Part shown: positions 27,026-35,574 of the stretch, piece after piece
How positions within the stretch are numbered: position 1 is the first letter of the stretch
Layout: every line of letters starts with the position of its first letter
Origin: Defluviitaleaceae bacterium
Lineage (GTDB): Bacteria; Bacillota; Clostridia; Lachnospirales; WQUN01
Direction of reading: 5' to 3'
Length of the DNA: 64,000 nucleotides
NCBI GenBank assembly: GCA_009780185.1
Contig: WRAN01000012.1
Coordinates: forward strand, 1-64,000
The notes under the pieces: model-generated
What the model saw: the letters and a program-made list of their open reading frames with translations, nothing else
The model's database searches: none
Told to the model about the DNA's origin: nothing
Position numbers and translations under genes: made by a program

Positions 27026-27988
27026 TCAGCCTTTCTTTTGTCCGGTACTTATTAATACATTCTTGCTATGAAAACTCCAGGCCACAAGTCCCAGAGTTAT
27101 AAACAAAAATACCAGTCCTGCAATAAAGATTATATTCCAAATGCGAGACGTCCCATGATAAGCAAGCGGAACGGCCTCACCAAACTGACGCACACCATCA
27201 TGCTGGGCATAATCTTGGATACCACCACCCGTGACAAAGGCTCCATCAATACCATCAGTATCTTCAGCTAAGTCATAATCATACCCATGTACGCTGCTCC
27301 TACCCCAGGGCTCATGGACATCATAAACCATTTCGTCTTCCGATTCGTGTTCCATGTCAAAATCCGCGGCTTCCGCCATTTGGGGCATCGCATATATATA
27401 AATATCATCCGCATCATAAATAGCTTCAACCTCCGCTACTACATCATCAGACAATCTATCGAAATCAGCTATAGACTCCTCTTCCGGCTCATCATAAAGT
27501 GGCATAGCATCAGTCGCCGGCATAACAGCAGCCTGTGGCGCAAAATCAACATAATCAAATGACTCATTATCCTCGTGCCTCATGGGCCAGTCAAAGGTAT
27601 TGATTGCCCATATACTCATTAAAAGAAAACACGCAGCAGCCGCAACCCCTGCCCAACGGCGGGTTATTGCAGCGGATTTGCGCATACGTTCCTTCTTGCG
27701 CTTTGCTTCTTGTAATCGCTCACGGGTTTCAATCCCATTTATCAATTCATCTATTGCTTGATCGCTTGGGGGGGCGATTTCTCTTATTTTGCCCATTATG
27801 GTGTCGTGCAGCCAGGGAGGAAACCCCGGTTTGGGCAGAAGACTAATCTCTTCTAGCATATGCCTATAAGCCTCGTATTCAAGCATGCAGGCTTCGCATT
27901 TTTTTATATGTCTTTCTAAGGCAGCTTGCTCCCTGGCTACCCCGTCATATATTTCAGAAAATAGTTCCTGCACTAAATCGCAGCGCAT
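27026..27988 (-). CDS. zf-HC2 anti-sigma-factor-like membrane protein
   Basis: About 320 residues. The N-terminus (1-60) has the anti-sigma zinc-finger pattern H-x3-C-x2-C in LERHIKKCEACMLEYEAY; a membrane segment follows at about 112-130 (WAGVAAAACFLLMSIWAI). A long acidic Asp/Glu-rich extracytoplasmic region comes next, then a second membrane segment near the C-terminus (IWNIIFIAGLVFLFITLGLVAW). I start at the ATG at 27988, where GGGAG is 8 nt upstream, in preference to GTG 27997. Such proteins usually sit next to an ECF sigma gene, but none is present here; rqcH is 5 nt downstream. Confidence 0.78.
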   Translation of the reverse strand: MRCDLVQELFSEIYDGVAREQAALERHIKKCEACMLEYEAYRHMLEEISLLPKPGFPPWLHDTIMGKIREIAPPSDQAIDELINGIETRERLQEAKRKKERMRKSAAITRRWAGVAAAACFLLMSIWAINTFDWPMRHEDNESFDYVDFAPQAAVMPATDAMPLYDEPEEESIADFDRLSDDVVAEVEAIYDADDIYIYAMPQMAEAADFDMEHESEDEMVYDVHEPWGRSSVHGYDYDLAEDTDGIDGAFVTGGGIQDYAQHDGVRQFGEAVPLAYHGTSRIWNIIFIAGLVFLFITLGLVAWSFHSKNVLISTGQKKG

Positions 27989-28164
27989 AATTGTCACTCC
28001 CTGCTAGCGAATTAAATAAAATGCAAGTTAACCCGCGGCAATTACTGACCCTAGTATATATTAAGCCAGTTATAATTGGAATAACGGGATTATTGTTAGT
28101 TTGTTCCTATAGACATTGCGGATTTATTAAGAAAATATTACAAATTCGCTATACATAATTCGCA

Positions 28165-28211
28165 ATAAAAAAACCGAGCAAGTATCACATTAAAATGCAA
28201 TCCTCACTCGG
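28165..28211 (-). terminator. Terminator of XRE gene 1
   Basis: Minus-strand stem CCGAG...CTCGG (complement of 28207-28211 and 28174-28178) with further pairing inside and a run of seven T after it, 60 nt past the stop of the regulator gene. Confidence 0.7.
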
Positions 28212-28271
28212 CGTTTTTATGCACCCAAAAGGCGCGGACATGTCGAATCTAACTACTGCATTCGGAAGAGA

Positions 28272-28667
28272 TTAGTCAACATCTTCCATGCTATTATTCA
28301 TAGCAATAATAGCTTTAAGCATACGTAGTGTAAACTCAAGCTCGGCAGGGCCGAGACAAGTCATCAGAGATTGGATCTTTTCTCTATTGGCTTGGATGCT
28401 TGGATCTACATCATCACGCACTGTGTGGCCTCTTTTATGAGGACTGATGAAAAGATGATCAATGGGGATACCAAATGCCTTGGTAAGCAGGGAAAGAGTA
28501 ACGGTAGTGGTCCCGCGCTCGCCTCTTTCAATTAGGCCTAGATGGGATGTAGTTACATTGACCATCTGAGCCAATTCATCGCGAGAAAGGTTGCGAGCTT
28601 CACGCTCTAGTCTGATATTGCCGCCTACTATAATATCTAAGCGGTCTTTTTCCAGCTTTCTGTCCAT
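28272..28667 (-). CDS. XRE-family transcriptional regulator (copy 1)
   Basis: 131-residue protein with an N-terminal helix-turn-helix of the XRE/Cro type (about 16-72: NIRLEREARNLSRDELAQMVNVTTSHLGLIERGERG..TVTLSLLTKAFGIPIDHLF) and a helical C-terminal part (about 90-125) probably for dimerisation. AAGGAG precedes the ATG. The next gene upstream (29022-29417) is a paralogue with the same length and the same MDRKLEKDR start. No obvious target gene adjoins; autoregulation is suggested by the dyad at 28731-28745. Confidence 0.88.
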   Translation of the reverse strand: MDRKLEKDRLDIIVGGNIRLEREARNLSRDELAQMVNVTTSHLGLIERGERGTTTVTLSLLTKAFGIPIDHLFISPHKRGHTVRDDVDPSIQANREKIQSLMTCLGPAELEFTLRMLKAIIAMNNSMEDVD

Positions 28668-28730
28668 TGTGCTCCACTCCTTATATATGTTTTTTCTTCA
28701 TGAGAATCAAGCTGATATTATTAATTTAAC

Positions 28731-28745
28731 CTATCAGGGTGATAG
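28731..28745. promoter_or_regulatory. Candidate XRE operator dyad
   Basis: Perfect inverted repeat CTATCA-GGG-TGATAG, about 65 nt upstream of XRE copy 1. Small XRE repressors bind dyads of this size. The rest of the 354-nt gap 28668-29021 is AT-rich and shows no gene. Confidence 0.4.
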
Positions 28746-29021
28746 AATCAATAGTCGTATATTTTAATTATTTGAGGAATTCTACGAGAAAAATGCCATA
28801 ATTCAAAAAAAATAATAAGTATTTCATGCTAGTAATTGCTACTCATTCAGCAATATTTTCATTGTCTCTCAATACACTAAGCTCAACACCTCATTAGTGG
28901 GCTTATGTACTTGCTCGTAGTCACTTTTACGAATTCACGCAATTTTTTACATGATCATGATTTGGTAACTTCATTTTGGGATATTGCTCTTATTTAAAAT
29001 GCGTTATGCGGAATTTAGTTT

Positions 29022-29417
29022 TTACTTCTTTAGCTTATTAGCATTGTGCATGCTAATCACTGCCTTAACCATCTGCAATACAAACACAATCTCCTCTTCG
29101 CGCAAACAAGTTATAAGAGACAACGCCTTATCTCGCTTAGACTGTAAAGAAGAACATGCTCCATCTCTGATAGACCCTCCATCCTCTTGAGGAGAGGAAA
29201 ATAGATAGTCTATTGGTATTCCAAAAGCCTTTGTCAATCTCATCAAGGTTACACAATTTGCGCCGCGCTGCCCCTTTTCTATTAGACCAATATGAGAGGT
29301 AGTCACACCTACCATATTGCCAAGCTCTTCACGTGAAAGTCTTCGCGATATCCGCTCTAGGCGTATATTAGCGCCGATGATTTCGTCTATGCGGTCTTTT
29401 TCTAATTTGCGATCCAT
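29022..29417 (-). CDS. XRE-family transcriptional regulator (copy 2)
   Basis: 131 residues, a close paralogue of the gene at 28272-28667: shared blocks are MDRKLEKDR, NIRLER, LSR(D/E)EL, VTTSH(L/I)GLIE(R/K)G, LTKAFGIPIDYLF and the C-terminal ML/MVKA(I/V)I(A/S)MHN. The HTH spans about 16-72. AAGGAG precedes the ATG. A possible promoter lies upstream on the minus strand (TTGACA, complement of 29519-29524). It reads away from nrdD; nothing in the sequence ties it to a particular pathway. Confidence 0.88.
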   Translation of the reverse strand: MDRKLEKDRIDEIIGANIRLERISRRLSREELGNMVGVTTSHIGLIEKGQRGANCVTLMRLTKAFGIPIDYLFSSPQEDGGSIRDGACSSLQSKRDKALSLITCLREEEIVFVLQMVKAVISMHNANKLKK

Positions 29418-29647
29418 AACTCAAACTCCTTGTTATTATTTGTGAAGGCCAGTAATTTAAATGGCATCCCGTAAGACAACTATTGTAGTATCCATATTGA
29501 ACCATATATATACATGATTGTCAATAATTCGACACGCAATTTGTTTGAAACTTTGTTCATGGGTATACTTGCCCGTTACGTGTAGCACTGTATTGTTTAT
29601 GCCTCGTGTGGAACATTTTTAACTATCTTTTCTTTGTGCAAGATTGC

Positions 29648-29676
29648 TTGCCCCATTCTATTACCCAGTCTATAAT
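29648..29676 (+). promoter_or_regulatory. nrdD promoter (putative)
   Basis: TTGCCC (29648-29653), 17-nt spacer, TATAAT (29671-29676), with the nrdD start 61 nt further on. I looked for NrdR-type boxes in the 319-nt gap 29418-29736 and did not find a convincing pair. Confidence 0.55.
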
Positions 29677-29736
29677 TAAATTGGAGGGGCCGTATTGGAA
29701 TAATATGGTTCAAATAAAACAAAAGGGGAACTATCC

Positions 29737-31854
29737 ATGAAATTCATCACAAAACGGGATAAAAGACAAGTCCCCTTCGACGAAAGCAAAATCACAGCCT
29801 GTATAGACAAAGCATTTGCAGCCGCCGGGGGAGATGAAGGCAACAACCGCACCATTCCTATGACTTTAACATTGGAAGTGGTAAAGAAACTGGAGGAAAC
29901 CTATAACGGTGACACCATTACTGTTGAAAATATTCAAGACATGGTAGAAACCGTATTAATAGAAGGCGGATATGCCAAGGTAGCTAAGGCCTATATCCTA
30001 TATCGTCAAAAGCGCACAGATATCCGTGAAGCCAGAAGCGAATTAATGGACGCTGTTGCTGATATAGTAAAGGAAACCAACAAGGATAATGCCAATGTTG
30101 GCAACTCTCCATCAGCAAAAGTACTGCAAATTTCTGAAGCAGCGTCTAAAAATTACTATTTAAAACGTATGATTCCCCCAGACGAAGCTGAGGCTCATAA
30201 TAACGGGGATATATATATCCAAGATCTAGGCTGGTATGGCAAAACCCTTACCTGCTTGCAAATCCCTCTTGGCCGTATGCTAAAAGACGGCTTCAATAGC
30301 GGCCATGGCACTATCCGCTCCCCTAAAAGCATCCGTTCCGCGGCTGCCCTTGCCGCGATTATCTTGCAATCGAACCAGAATGACATGCATGGCGGGCAAA
30401 GTTATGCATACTTTGACAGAGACCTTTCTGTGTATGTAGAAATAGAACGAGGCCGTCAAGAGCGTCTGCTAAGGGGCAACCTTGAAGAGCTTGGCCTAAA
30501 AGCCTCTGATGCTGATATACTAGCCTTGGTAGACAAGCAAACATATAACGAGACATTCCAGGCGATGGAAGCCTTCATATATAATCTTAATACAATGCAT
30601 TCCCGTGCCGGAGCTCAAGTACCTTTCTCCAGCATTAACTTGGGTACAGATACAAGCCCCGGTGGACGCATGATTACAGAAACCTTTCTAAGGGCTTATG
30701 AGCGTGGCCTTGGCAAAGGGGAAAGCCCTATGTTCCCTAATCTCTGCTTTAAGCTTAAAGATGGGGTTAACATGGAGCCAGAAGATCCCAACTATGACCT
30801 TTTCCGCCTTGCAATGGAAGTTGCCTGTAAGCGCCTTTTCCCGTCATTCTCATTCCTAGATTCGAGCTTTAACAGCGTGTATGGAGACGAAGAAGTGGCC
30901 TACATGGGTTGCCGCACCAGGGTAATGGGGAATATTAACGGCCCGGAAGTTACCGATGGACGCGGGAATTTGAGTTTTACTTCGATTAACCTTGTAAGAT
31001 TAGGCATCCGCTCCGGAAGGGATATGGCTCTATTTTGGAAATATCTAGACGAAACTATGGATTTTGCTGTAAAACAGCTCCATACTCGCTATGATTTGCA
31101 AAAAAACCTCCGCGGCAGAGACTTCCCATTCCTTATGGGTCAACATCTTTATATTAATAGCGAAAATATCGGCCCCAGTGACACTATAGAAGAGGCAATA
31201 AAACACGGTACCCTAACAATCGGATTTATCGGCCTTGCGGAATGCCTCGTTGCCCTTACCGGTGAACATCATGGACAAAGTCAGGCCAGTCAAGCCCTTG
31301 GCATATCTATAGTAAGTCATATGCGTCGCCGCTGTGACGAGGCAAGCAAGAAGCACAGTCTTAACTATTCTCTGCTGGCCACCCCAGCCGAGCAGCTAAG
31401 CGGTAAGTTTACAAAAATGGATAGAGATCGATTTGGGGAGCTTCCTGGCGTAACAGACAAAACCTGGTACACCAACTCATTCCATGTACCGGTAGAATAT
31501 GAAATCACCGCCTTGGACAAGATAGCCATAGAAGGCCCATATCATAAATATTGCAACGCAGGACATATATCATATGTAGAGTTAGAATCTGCCCCTGGCC
31601 AAAATATCGAAGCCTACGAGCGGCTAATCCGCGCTATGGCAGAAGCCGATATGGGATACGGCGCGGTCAACTTCCCTGTAGATATATGTAGAGAATGTGG
31701 TACAAGCGGCCTATTGAATGAAGACAAGTGTACTAACTGCGGCAGCGATAATATAAGCCGGGTGAGGCGTATTACAGGATATCTCTCTACCCTGGATAGA
31801 TTCAACGACTACAAACGTGCCGAGGAAGAGAACAGACACAAACACGATGAATAG
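29737..31854 (+). CDS. nrdD: Anaerobic ribonucleoside-triphosphate reductase
   Basis: 705-residue class III reductase making deoxynucleotides without oxygen, using a glycyl radical. The N-terminal ATP-cone (MKFITKRDKRQVPFDESKI..CIDKAF) covers about 1-95. The C-terminus carries the zinc site C-x2-C...C-x2-C (CRECG / CTNCG) and the radical glycine in RRITGYLS. Formate is the usual reductant for the subtype. The start follows AAGGGG. Its activase nrdG follows after 126 nt, the standard operon. Confidence 0.96.
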   Translation: MKFITKRDKRQVPFDESKITACIDKAFAAAGGDEGNNRTIPMTLTLEVVKKLEETYNGDTITVENIQDMVETVLIEGGYAKVAKAYILYRQKRTDIREARSELMDAVADIVKETNKDNANVGNSPSAKVLQISEAASKNYYLKRMIPPDEAEAHNNGDIYIQDLGWYGKTLTCLQIPLGRMLKDGFNSGHGTIRSPKSIRSAAALAAIILQSNQNDMHGGQSYAYFDRDLSVYVEIERGRQERLLRGNLEELGLKASDADILALVDKQTYNETFQAMEAFIYNLNTMHSRAGAQVPFSSINLGTDTSPGGRMITETFLRAYERGLGKGESPMFPNLCFKLKDGVNMEPEDPNYDLFRLAMEVACKRLFPSFSFLDSSFNSVYGDEEVAYMGCRTRVMGNINGPEVTDGRGNLSFTSINLVRLGIRSGRDMALFWKYLDETMDFAVKQLHTRYDLQKNLRGRDFPFLMGQHLYINSENIGPSDTIEEAIKHGTLTIGFIGLAECLVALTGEHHGQSQASQALGISIVSHMRRRCDEASKKHSLNYSLLATPAEQLSGKFTKMDRDRFGELPGVTDKTWYTNSFHVPVEYEITALDKIAIEGPYHKYCNAGHISYVELESAPGQNIEAYERLIRAMAEADMGYGAVNFPVDICRECGTSGLLNEDKCTNCGSDNISRVRRITGYLSTLDRFNDYKRAEEENRHKHDE

Positions 31855-31980
31855 AATTCGAATTAATTTTTGGACACTATTTACCCCGATACTTTTGAAA
31901 AAAGCGATCACAAGTAAAGGCACACAGGTTACATTATGTCCCGATGATTTGGCCATAAGCGATAACAAAAGAGGCATAAC

Positions 31981-32544
31981 ATGAGAATTTACGGTTTTTC
32001 CAGCGAAAGCTTCGTTGATGGCCCGGGTATACGAGTTGCGCTGTTTGTACAAGGTTGCGACAACGCTTGCCCTCACTGCCACAACCTAGATAGCTGGGAT
32101 ATTGACGGTGGCGAAGAATATACCGTTAGAGAAATAATTAAAAAGATAAAGGATGCAATAGGGCGCACTCATTTGGGGGTGCGCCCTATTAGTCCTTCCG
32201 GTGGAGGCAGGAAGGCTCTTAACCGCCAGGTTAGAGGAGTGACATTCTCAGGTGGGGAGCCTTTTTTGCAAGCTCGTGAGTTAGCGATTGTTGCCGAAGC
32301 GGTTAAAAGGATGGGGCTAGATATTACCACTTATACAGGTCATACTTATGAAGAGCTGCTAATGCGGGATGATGAGGATGTAAAATCCCTGCTTGATATA
32401 ACCGATTATCTTATAGATGGCCCGTATATCCATGAGCTTAGGGATATTGGGCTCAAGTTTCGAGGTTCTTCTAATCAAAGGATAATTGATATGAATGAAA
32501 CTCGCCGTCTTGGAGAAGTTGTTTTATTTGAGTCACAAGCATAA
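31981..32544 (+). CDS. nrdG: Anaerobic RNR-activating protein with insertion
   Basis: 187-residue radical-SAM enzyme that makes the glycyl radical on NrdD. It has the CxxxCxxC cluster motif in GCDNACPHCHN, FSSESFVDGPGIRVALFVQ before it, and TFSGGEPFLQA after. Between the KKIKDA helix and the GGEP strand there is an extra run of about 25 residues (GRTHLGVRPISPSGGGRKAL) that ordinary NrdG proteins lack; its DNA contains a perfect 11-bp palindrome (32158-32189). The reading frame stays open, so the gene is likely functional with the insert looped out on the surface. Confidence 0.9.
   Translation: MRIYGFSSESFVDGPGIRVALFVQGCDNACPHCHNLDSWDIDGGEEYTVREIIKKIKDAIGRTHLGVRPISPSGGGRKALNRQVRGVTFSGGEPFLQARELAIVAEAVKRMGLDITTYTGHTYEELLMRDDEDVKSLLDITDYLIDGPYIHELRDIGLKFRGSSNQRIIDMNETRRLGEVVLFESQA
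32158..32214. repeat. Palindromic in-frame insertion in nrdG
   Basis: ATAGGGCGCAC (32158-32168) and GTGCGCCCTAT (32179-32189) form a perfect 11-bp stem with a 10-nt loop. A second hairpin follows at once (CCTTCC...GGAAGG, about 32193-32214). The segment corresponds to residues absent from typical NrdG. It looks like a small mobile palindrome inserted in frame, similar in concept to Rickettsia palindromic elements. Confidence 0.6.
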
Positions 32545-32661
32545 ATTTACAATATATTAATGTTTCGTTTATTGCACTCGGCCTTATTGTATGCTACTGT
32601 CGTCACAATGCGCGCAGGTCGAGCACACCACTAATTAATAGCGTAGCGGAGGAGATTAAAT

Positions 32662-33924
32662 ATGAAGAGAATTATTGCGTTAGTAACAGGAGTGATACTT
32701 TTATTGTCAATGTTGGCCGCATGTGGTCAGTCGGAATCAATTGATCAAGCATATGAATCAGAATCAACCGATCAAACACATGAAAATGAAGCATACGAAC
32801 ATACCCCCATTGTGGTAGTAACCACTGCTTTCCCCCAATTTGACTTTGTACGCCAGATTGCAGGGGACAGAGTTGAGCTTACGATGCTGCTGTCTCCGGG
32901 GGCGGAAAGCCATTCTTTTGAGCCTACCCCACGGGATATGATTACTATGTATGGAGCTGATTTATTTATCTATGTAGGTGGAGACGGAGAAGTATGGGTT
33001 GATCCTGTTCTTGCATCCATAGGCCGTGAAGATATGCGCCGGGTGCGTCTGATTGACTTAGTGGATACGGTTTATCAGGAATTAGTCGAGGGAATGGAAG
33101 AAGGGCATCACCACCACCATCATGGACACTCTCATGACCATGACCATGACCATGACCATGACAGCCACGACCATCACCATGATGACTACGATCATGACCA
33201 TCACGACCACGACCATCACCATGGTGACCACGATCATGACCATAATGACCACGACCATCACCATGGTGACCACGATCATGACCATAATGACCACGACCAT
33301 CACCATGGTGACCACGATCATGACCATAATGACCACGACCATCACCATGACGACCACGATCATGACCATCACGGCCACGACCATCATCACGAACCCCATC
33401 TAGACGAGCATGTATGGACTTCCCCACGCAATGCCATCATAATCGTTCAGGCTCTTACAGATATACTTGCAGAAATGGATCCACACAATGCAGAATATTT
33501 CCGCGCAAATGCTATGGCATATATCCAAGATCTTGAGGCGTTAGACCAAAACTTCGCCGATGTAGTAGCCGATGGCGTACGTCAGACAGTAGTTTTTGGC
33601 GACCGCTTTCCATTCCGTTATTTCACAGATGCATATAACTTGACCTATTTCGCCGCTTTCCCAGGCTGCGCTAACGACACTTACGCAAGCCCTGCAACTG
33701 TTGCTTTTTTAATAGAGCGAGTAAGAGATGAAGAAATCCCTGTAATATTTACAATAGAATTCTCTCAAGGCCTAATTGCTAATGTAATAGCCGAGGCCAC
33801 CGGAGCGCGCATAATGGAACTTCACTCTGTTCACAATGTAAGCCAAGCAGATTTTAATGCCGGAGTTACCTATCTAGAACTTATGACCCGTAATGTAGAA
33901 GTATTAAGGGAGGCGCTTAGCTAA
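32662..33924 (+). CDS. znuA: Zinc ABC transporter, substrate-binding lipoprotein
   Basis: 420-residue lipoprotein of the ZnuA/AdcA cluster. Signal peptide with lipobox LAAC (Cys21); mature fold includes VVTTAFPQFDFVRQIAG, LLSPGAESHSFEPTPRD and HVWTSPRNAI with metal ligands. Between about 149 and 250 is an extreme His/Asp-rich loop with three perfect 14-residue units (GDHDHDHNDHDHHH) encoded by 42-nt repeats. Such loops collect zinc outside the cell and pass it to the binding site. GGAGGAG precedes the ATG; the stop overlaps znuC. No clear Zur box is seen in the 117-nt gap upstream. Confidence 0.95.
   Translation: MKRIIALVTGVILLLSMLAACGQSESIDQAYESESTDQTHENEAYEHTPIVVVTTAFPQFDFVRQIAGDRVELTMLLSPGAESHSFEPTPRDMITMYGADLFIYVGGDGEVWVDPVLASIGREDMRRVRLIDLVDTVYQELVEGMEEGHHHHHHGHSHDHDHDHDHDSHDHHHDDYDHDHHDHDHHHGDHDHDHNDHDHHHGDHDHDHNDHDHHHGDHDHDHNDHDHHHDDHDHDHHGHDHHHEPHLDEHVWTSPRNAIIIVQALTDILAEMDPHNAEYFRANAMAYIQDLEALDQNFADVVADGVRQTVVFGDRFPFRYFTDAYNLTYFAAFPGCANDTYASPATVAFLIERVRDEEIPVIFTIEFSQGLIANVIAEATGARIMELHSVHNVSQADFNAGVTYLELMTRNVEVLREALS
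33223..33348 (+). repeat. Three 42-nt tandem repeats in znuA
   Basis: Units start at 33223, 33265 and 33307, each encoding GDHDHDHNDHDHHH. They are flanked by degenerate copies coding for similar His/Asp motifs. Their near identity at the DNA level suggests recent slippage expansion. Confidence 0.9.
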
Positions 33925-34661
33925 TGGCTTTAATTACATGCCGTGACGCAGCTTTTGCCTATGATGGACACACTGTAGTAGATGGCATTAATTTTGAAGT
34001 AAACACCGGGGATTACCTATGCATTGTAGGAGAAAACGGCTCCGGCAAGTCCACTCTTATGAAGGGCTTACTTGGCCTGATGAAGCCAAAAATTGGATCC
34101 ATTCAAACAGGAGATAGTTTAAAACCCAACGAAATCGGCTACCTGCCACAGCAGACCTCTGCCCAAAAAGATTTCCCAGCAAGCTGCTATGAAGTGGTGC
34201 TGTCCGGGCGGCTAAACTCCCGTGGTATCATCCCTTTTTATTCCCGCAATGACAGGCAGATCGCAATTGCCAATATGGAAAGGCTAGGAGTTTTAACTCT
34301 TAAGCGCAAAAGCTTTCGCGAGCTTTCAGGCGGCCAACAGCAGCGGGTTTTACTGGCTCGTGCCTTATGTGCCACCAGTAAAATGCTACTTTTGGACGAA
34401 CCGGTAAGCGGCCTAGACCCATTGGCCACAATGGATTTATATGCAACCATTAAATCCTTAAGTGAGGACACAGGCATTACCATAATAATGATATCTCACG
34501 ATATTCAGGCGGCAGTTTCCTACTCCAGTCATATACTCCACCTGCAAAATAGGCAGATATTTTTTGGCCCAACATCCGACTATGCCGAATCTAACGCAGG
34601 CAAACGATTTTTAAGCGGTGAGCAGCATCCCAAGAGGTGTTGTACCTGTACAGGTGTGTAA
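33924..34661 (+). CDS. znuC: Zinc ABC transporter, ATPase
   Basis: 245-residue ABC ATPase: Walker A GENGSGKSTL, Q-loop YLPQQT, signature LSGGQQQRVLLARAL, Walker B MLLLDEP and the switch His in MISHD. It powers zinc uptake with ZnuA and ZnuB. The ATG overlaps the znuA stop by one base (TAATG), with GGGAGG upstream. The C-terminus is rich in Cys/His (HPKRCCTCTG), possibly a metal-binding tail. Confidence 0.95.
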   Translation: MALITCRDAAFAYDGHTVVDGINFEVNTGDYLCIVGENGSGKSTLMKGLLGLMKPKIGSIQTGDSLKPNEIGYLPQQTSAQKDFPASCYEVVLSGRLNSRGIIPFYSRNDRQIAIANMERLGVLTLKRKSFRELSGGQQQRVLLARALCATSKMLLLDEPVSGLDPLATMDLYATIKSLSEDTGITIIMISHDIQAAVSYSSHILHLQNRQIFFGPTSDYAESNAGKRFLSGEQHPKRCCTCTGV

Positions 34662-34695
34662 GAGGGCAGAGCCCTCATTTAAATGGAGGGGTTAC

Positions 34696-35526
34696 ATGGT
34701 TGAACGAATCAGTTTTATGCTGTCATTTTCCTTTATGCAACGAGCCCTTATTGTGGGGCTTGTTGTGAGTGTGTGTGCATCTTTACTTGGGGTTAGCCTT
34801 GTGCTTAAGCGCTATGCGATGATTGGCACAGGGCTTAGCCATGTGGGTTATGCTGCGTTGGTTGGGGCTACTGCCCTTGGATTTGCGCCTTTGGCGGTTT
34901 CTATGCCTGTGGTTGTGGGCGCAGCATTTCTTCTTCTTCGCCTTAACGAAAACAGCAAAATCAAAGGAGATAGTGCCATTGCCCTCATCTCTGCCAGTAG
35001 TTTTGCTGTTGGCGTAATAATTGTAAGCCAGACTACGGGGCTTAATACCCATGTATGTAATGCCATGTTTGGCTCCATACTTGCTATGACTCGAATGGAT
35101 TTAATGCTTAGTGTTGGGCTAAGTATCGCGGTTATTGTGATGTTTGTTTTATTTTATAAGCAGATTTTTGCTGTCACATATGACGAGACTTTTGCTCTGG
35201 CCACAGGTACCCGCGCCAATGCATATAAATCACTTATTGCTTTTCTTACTGCTGTAACGGTAGTACTTGGTATGCGCATGATGGGGGCTCTTCTTATTGC
35301 CAGTCTTATAATTTTCCCGGCTATTACGGCTATGCGGCTATGCAAGAGCTTCCTTTCTGTGGTAATAGTATCGGTTATTGTTGCTGTATTTTGCTTCTTT
35401 GTTGGGATGATGATTTCTTTCGAACTGGATTGGCCTACTGGGGCCAGCGTTGTTAGTGTTAATTTGGTGTTGTTTATAATTTTTAGTGCCGCCCAGTTTA
35501 TTAAAAACCGTGTAGGCGTCGCATGA
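34696..35526 (+). CDS. znuB: Zinc ABC transporter, permease
   Basis: 276-residue permease of the ABC-3 family with about eight membrane segments. Typical features: GLVVSVCASLLGVSLVLKRYAMIGTGLSH near the N-terminus and GMRMMGALLIASLIIFPAITAMR in the second half. I start at ATG 34696, 6 nt after GGAGGGG, in place of the longer frame reaching back into znuC. Third gene of znuACB. Confidence 0.94.
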   Translation: MVERISFMLSFSFMQRALIVGLVVSVCASLLGVSLVLKRYAMIGTGLSHVGYAALVGATALGFAPLAVSMPVVVGAAFLLLRLNENSKIKGDSAIALISASSFAVGVIIVSQTTGLNTHVCNAMFGSILAMTRMDLMLSVGLSIAVIVMFVLFYKQIFAVTYDETFALATGTRANAYKSLIAFLTAVTVVLGMRMMGALLIASLIIFPAITAMRLCKSFLSVVIVSVIVAVFCFFVGMMISFELDWPTGASVVSVNLVLFIIFSAAQFIKNRVGVA

Positions 35527-35574
35527 TACGGGTTTCAATAAAAATTTATTTGGAATCCGCGTGAGGTGATTATT

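Noticed and set aside
32545-32661. Zur operator before znuA
   Set aside because: No convincing dyad of the Firmicute Zur type was found.
33223-33348. Regular 42-nt repeats as a possible CRISPR array
   Set aside because: No unique spacers; the repeats are contiguous and in frame with znuA.
33122-33403. Open frames of repeated Met-Thr or Met-Val on both strands across znuA
   Set aside because: They are shadows of the His/Asp repeat codons (CAC/CAT GAC) read in other frames.
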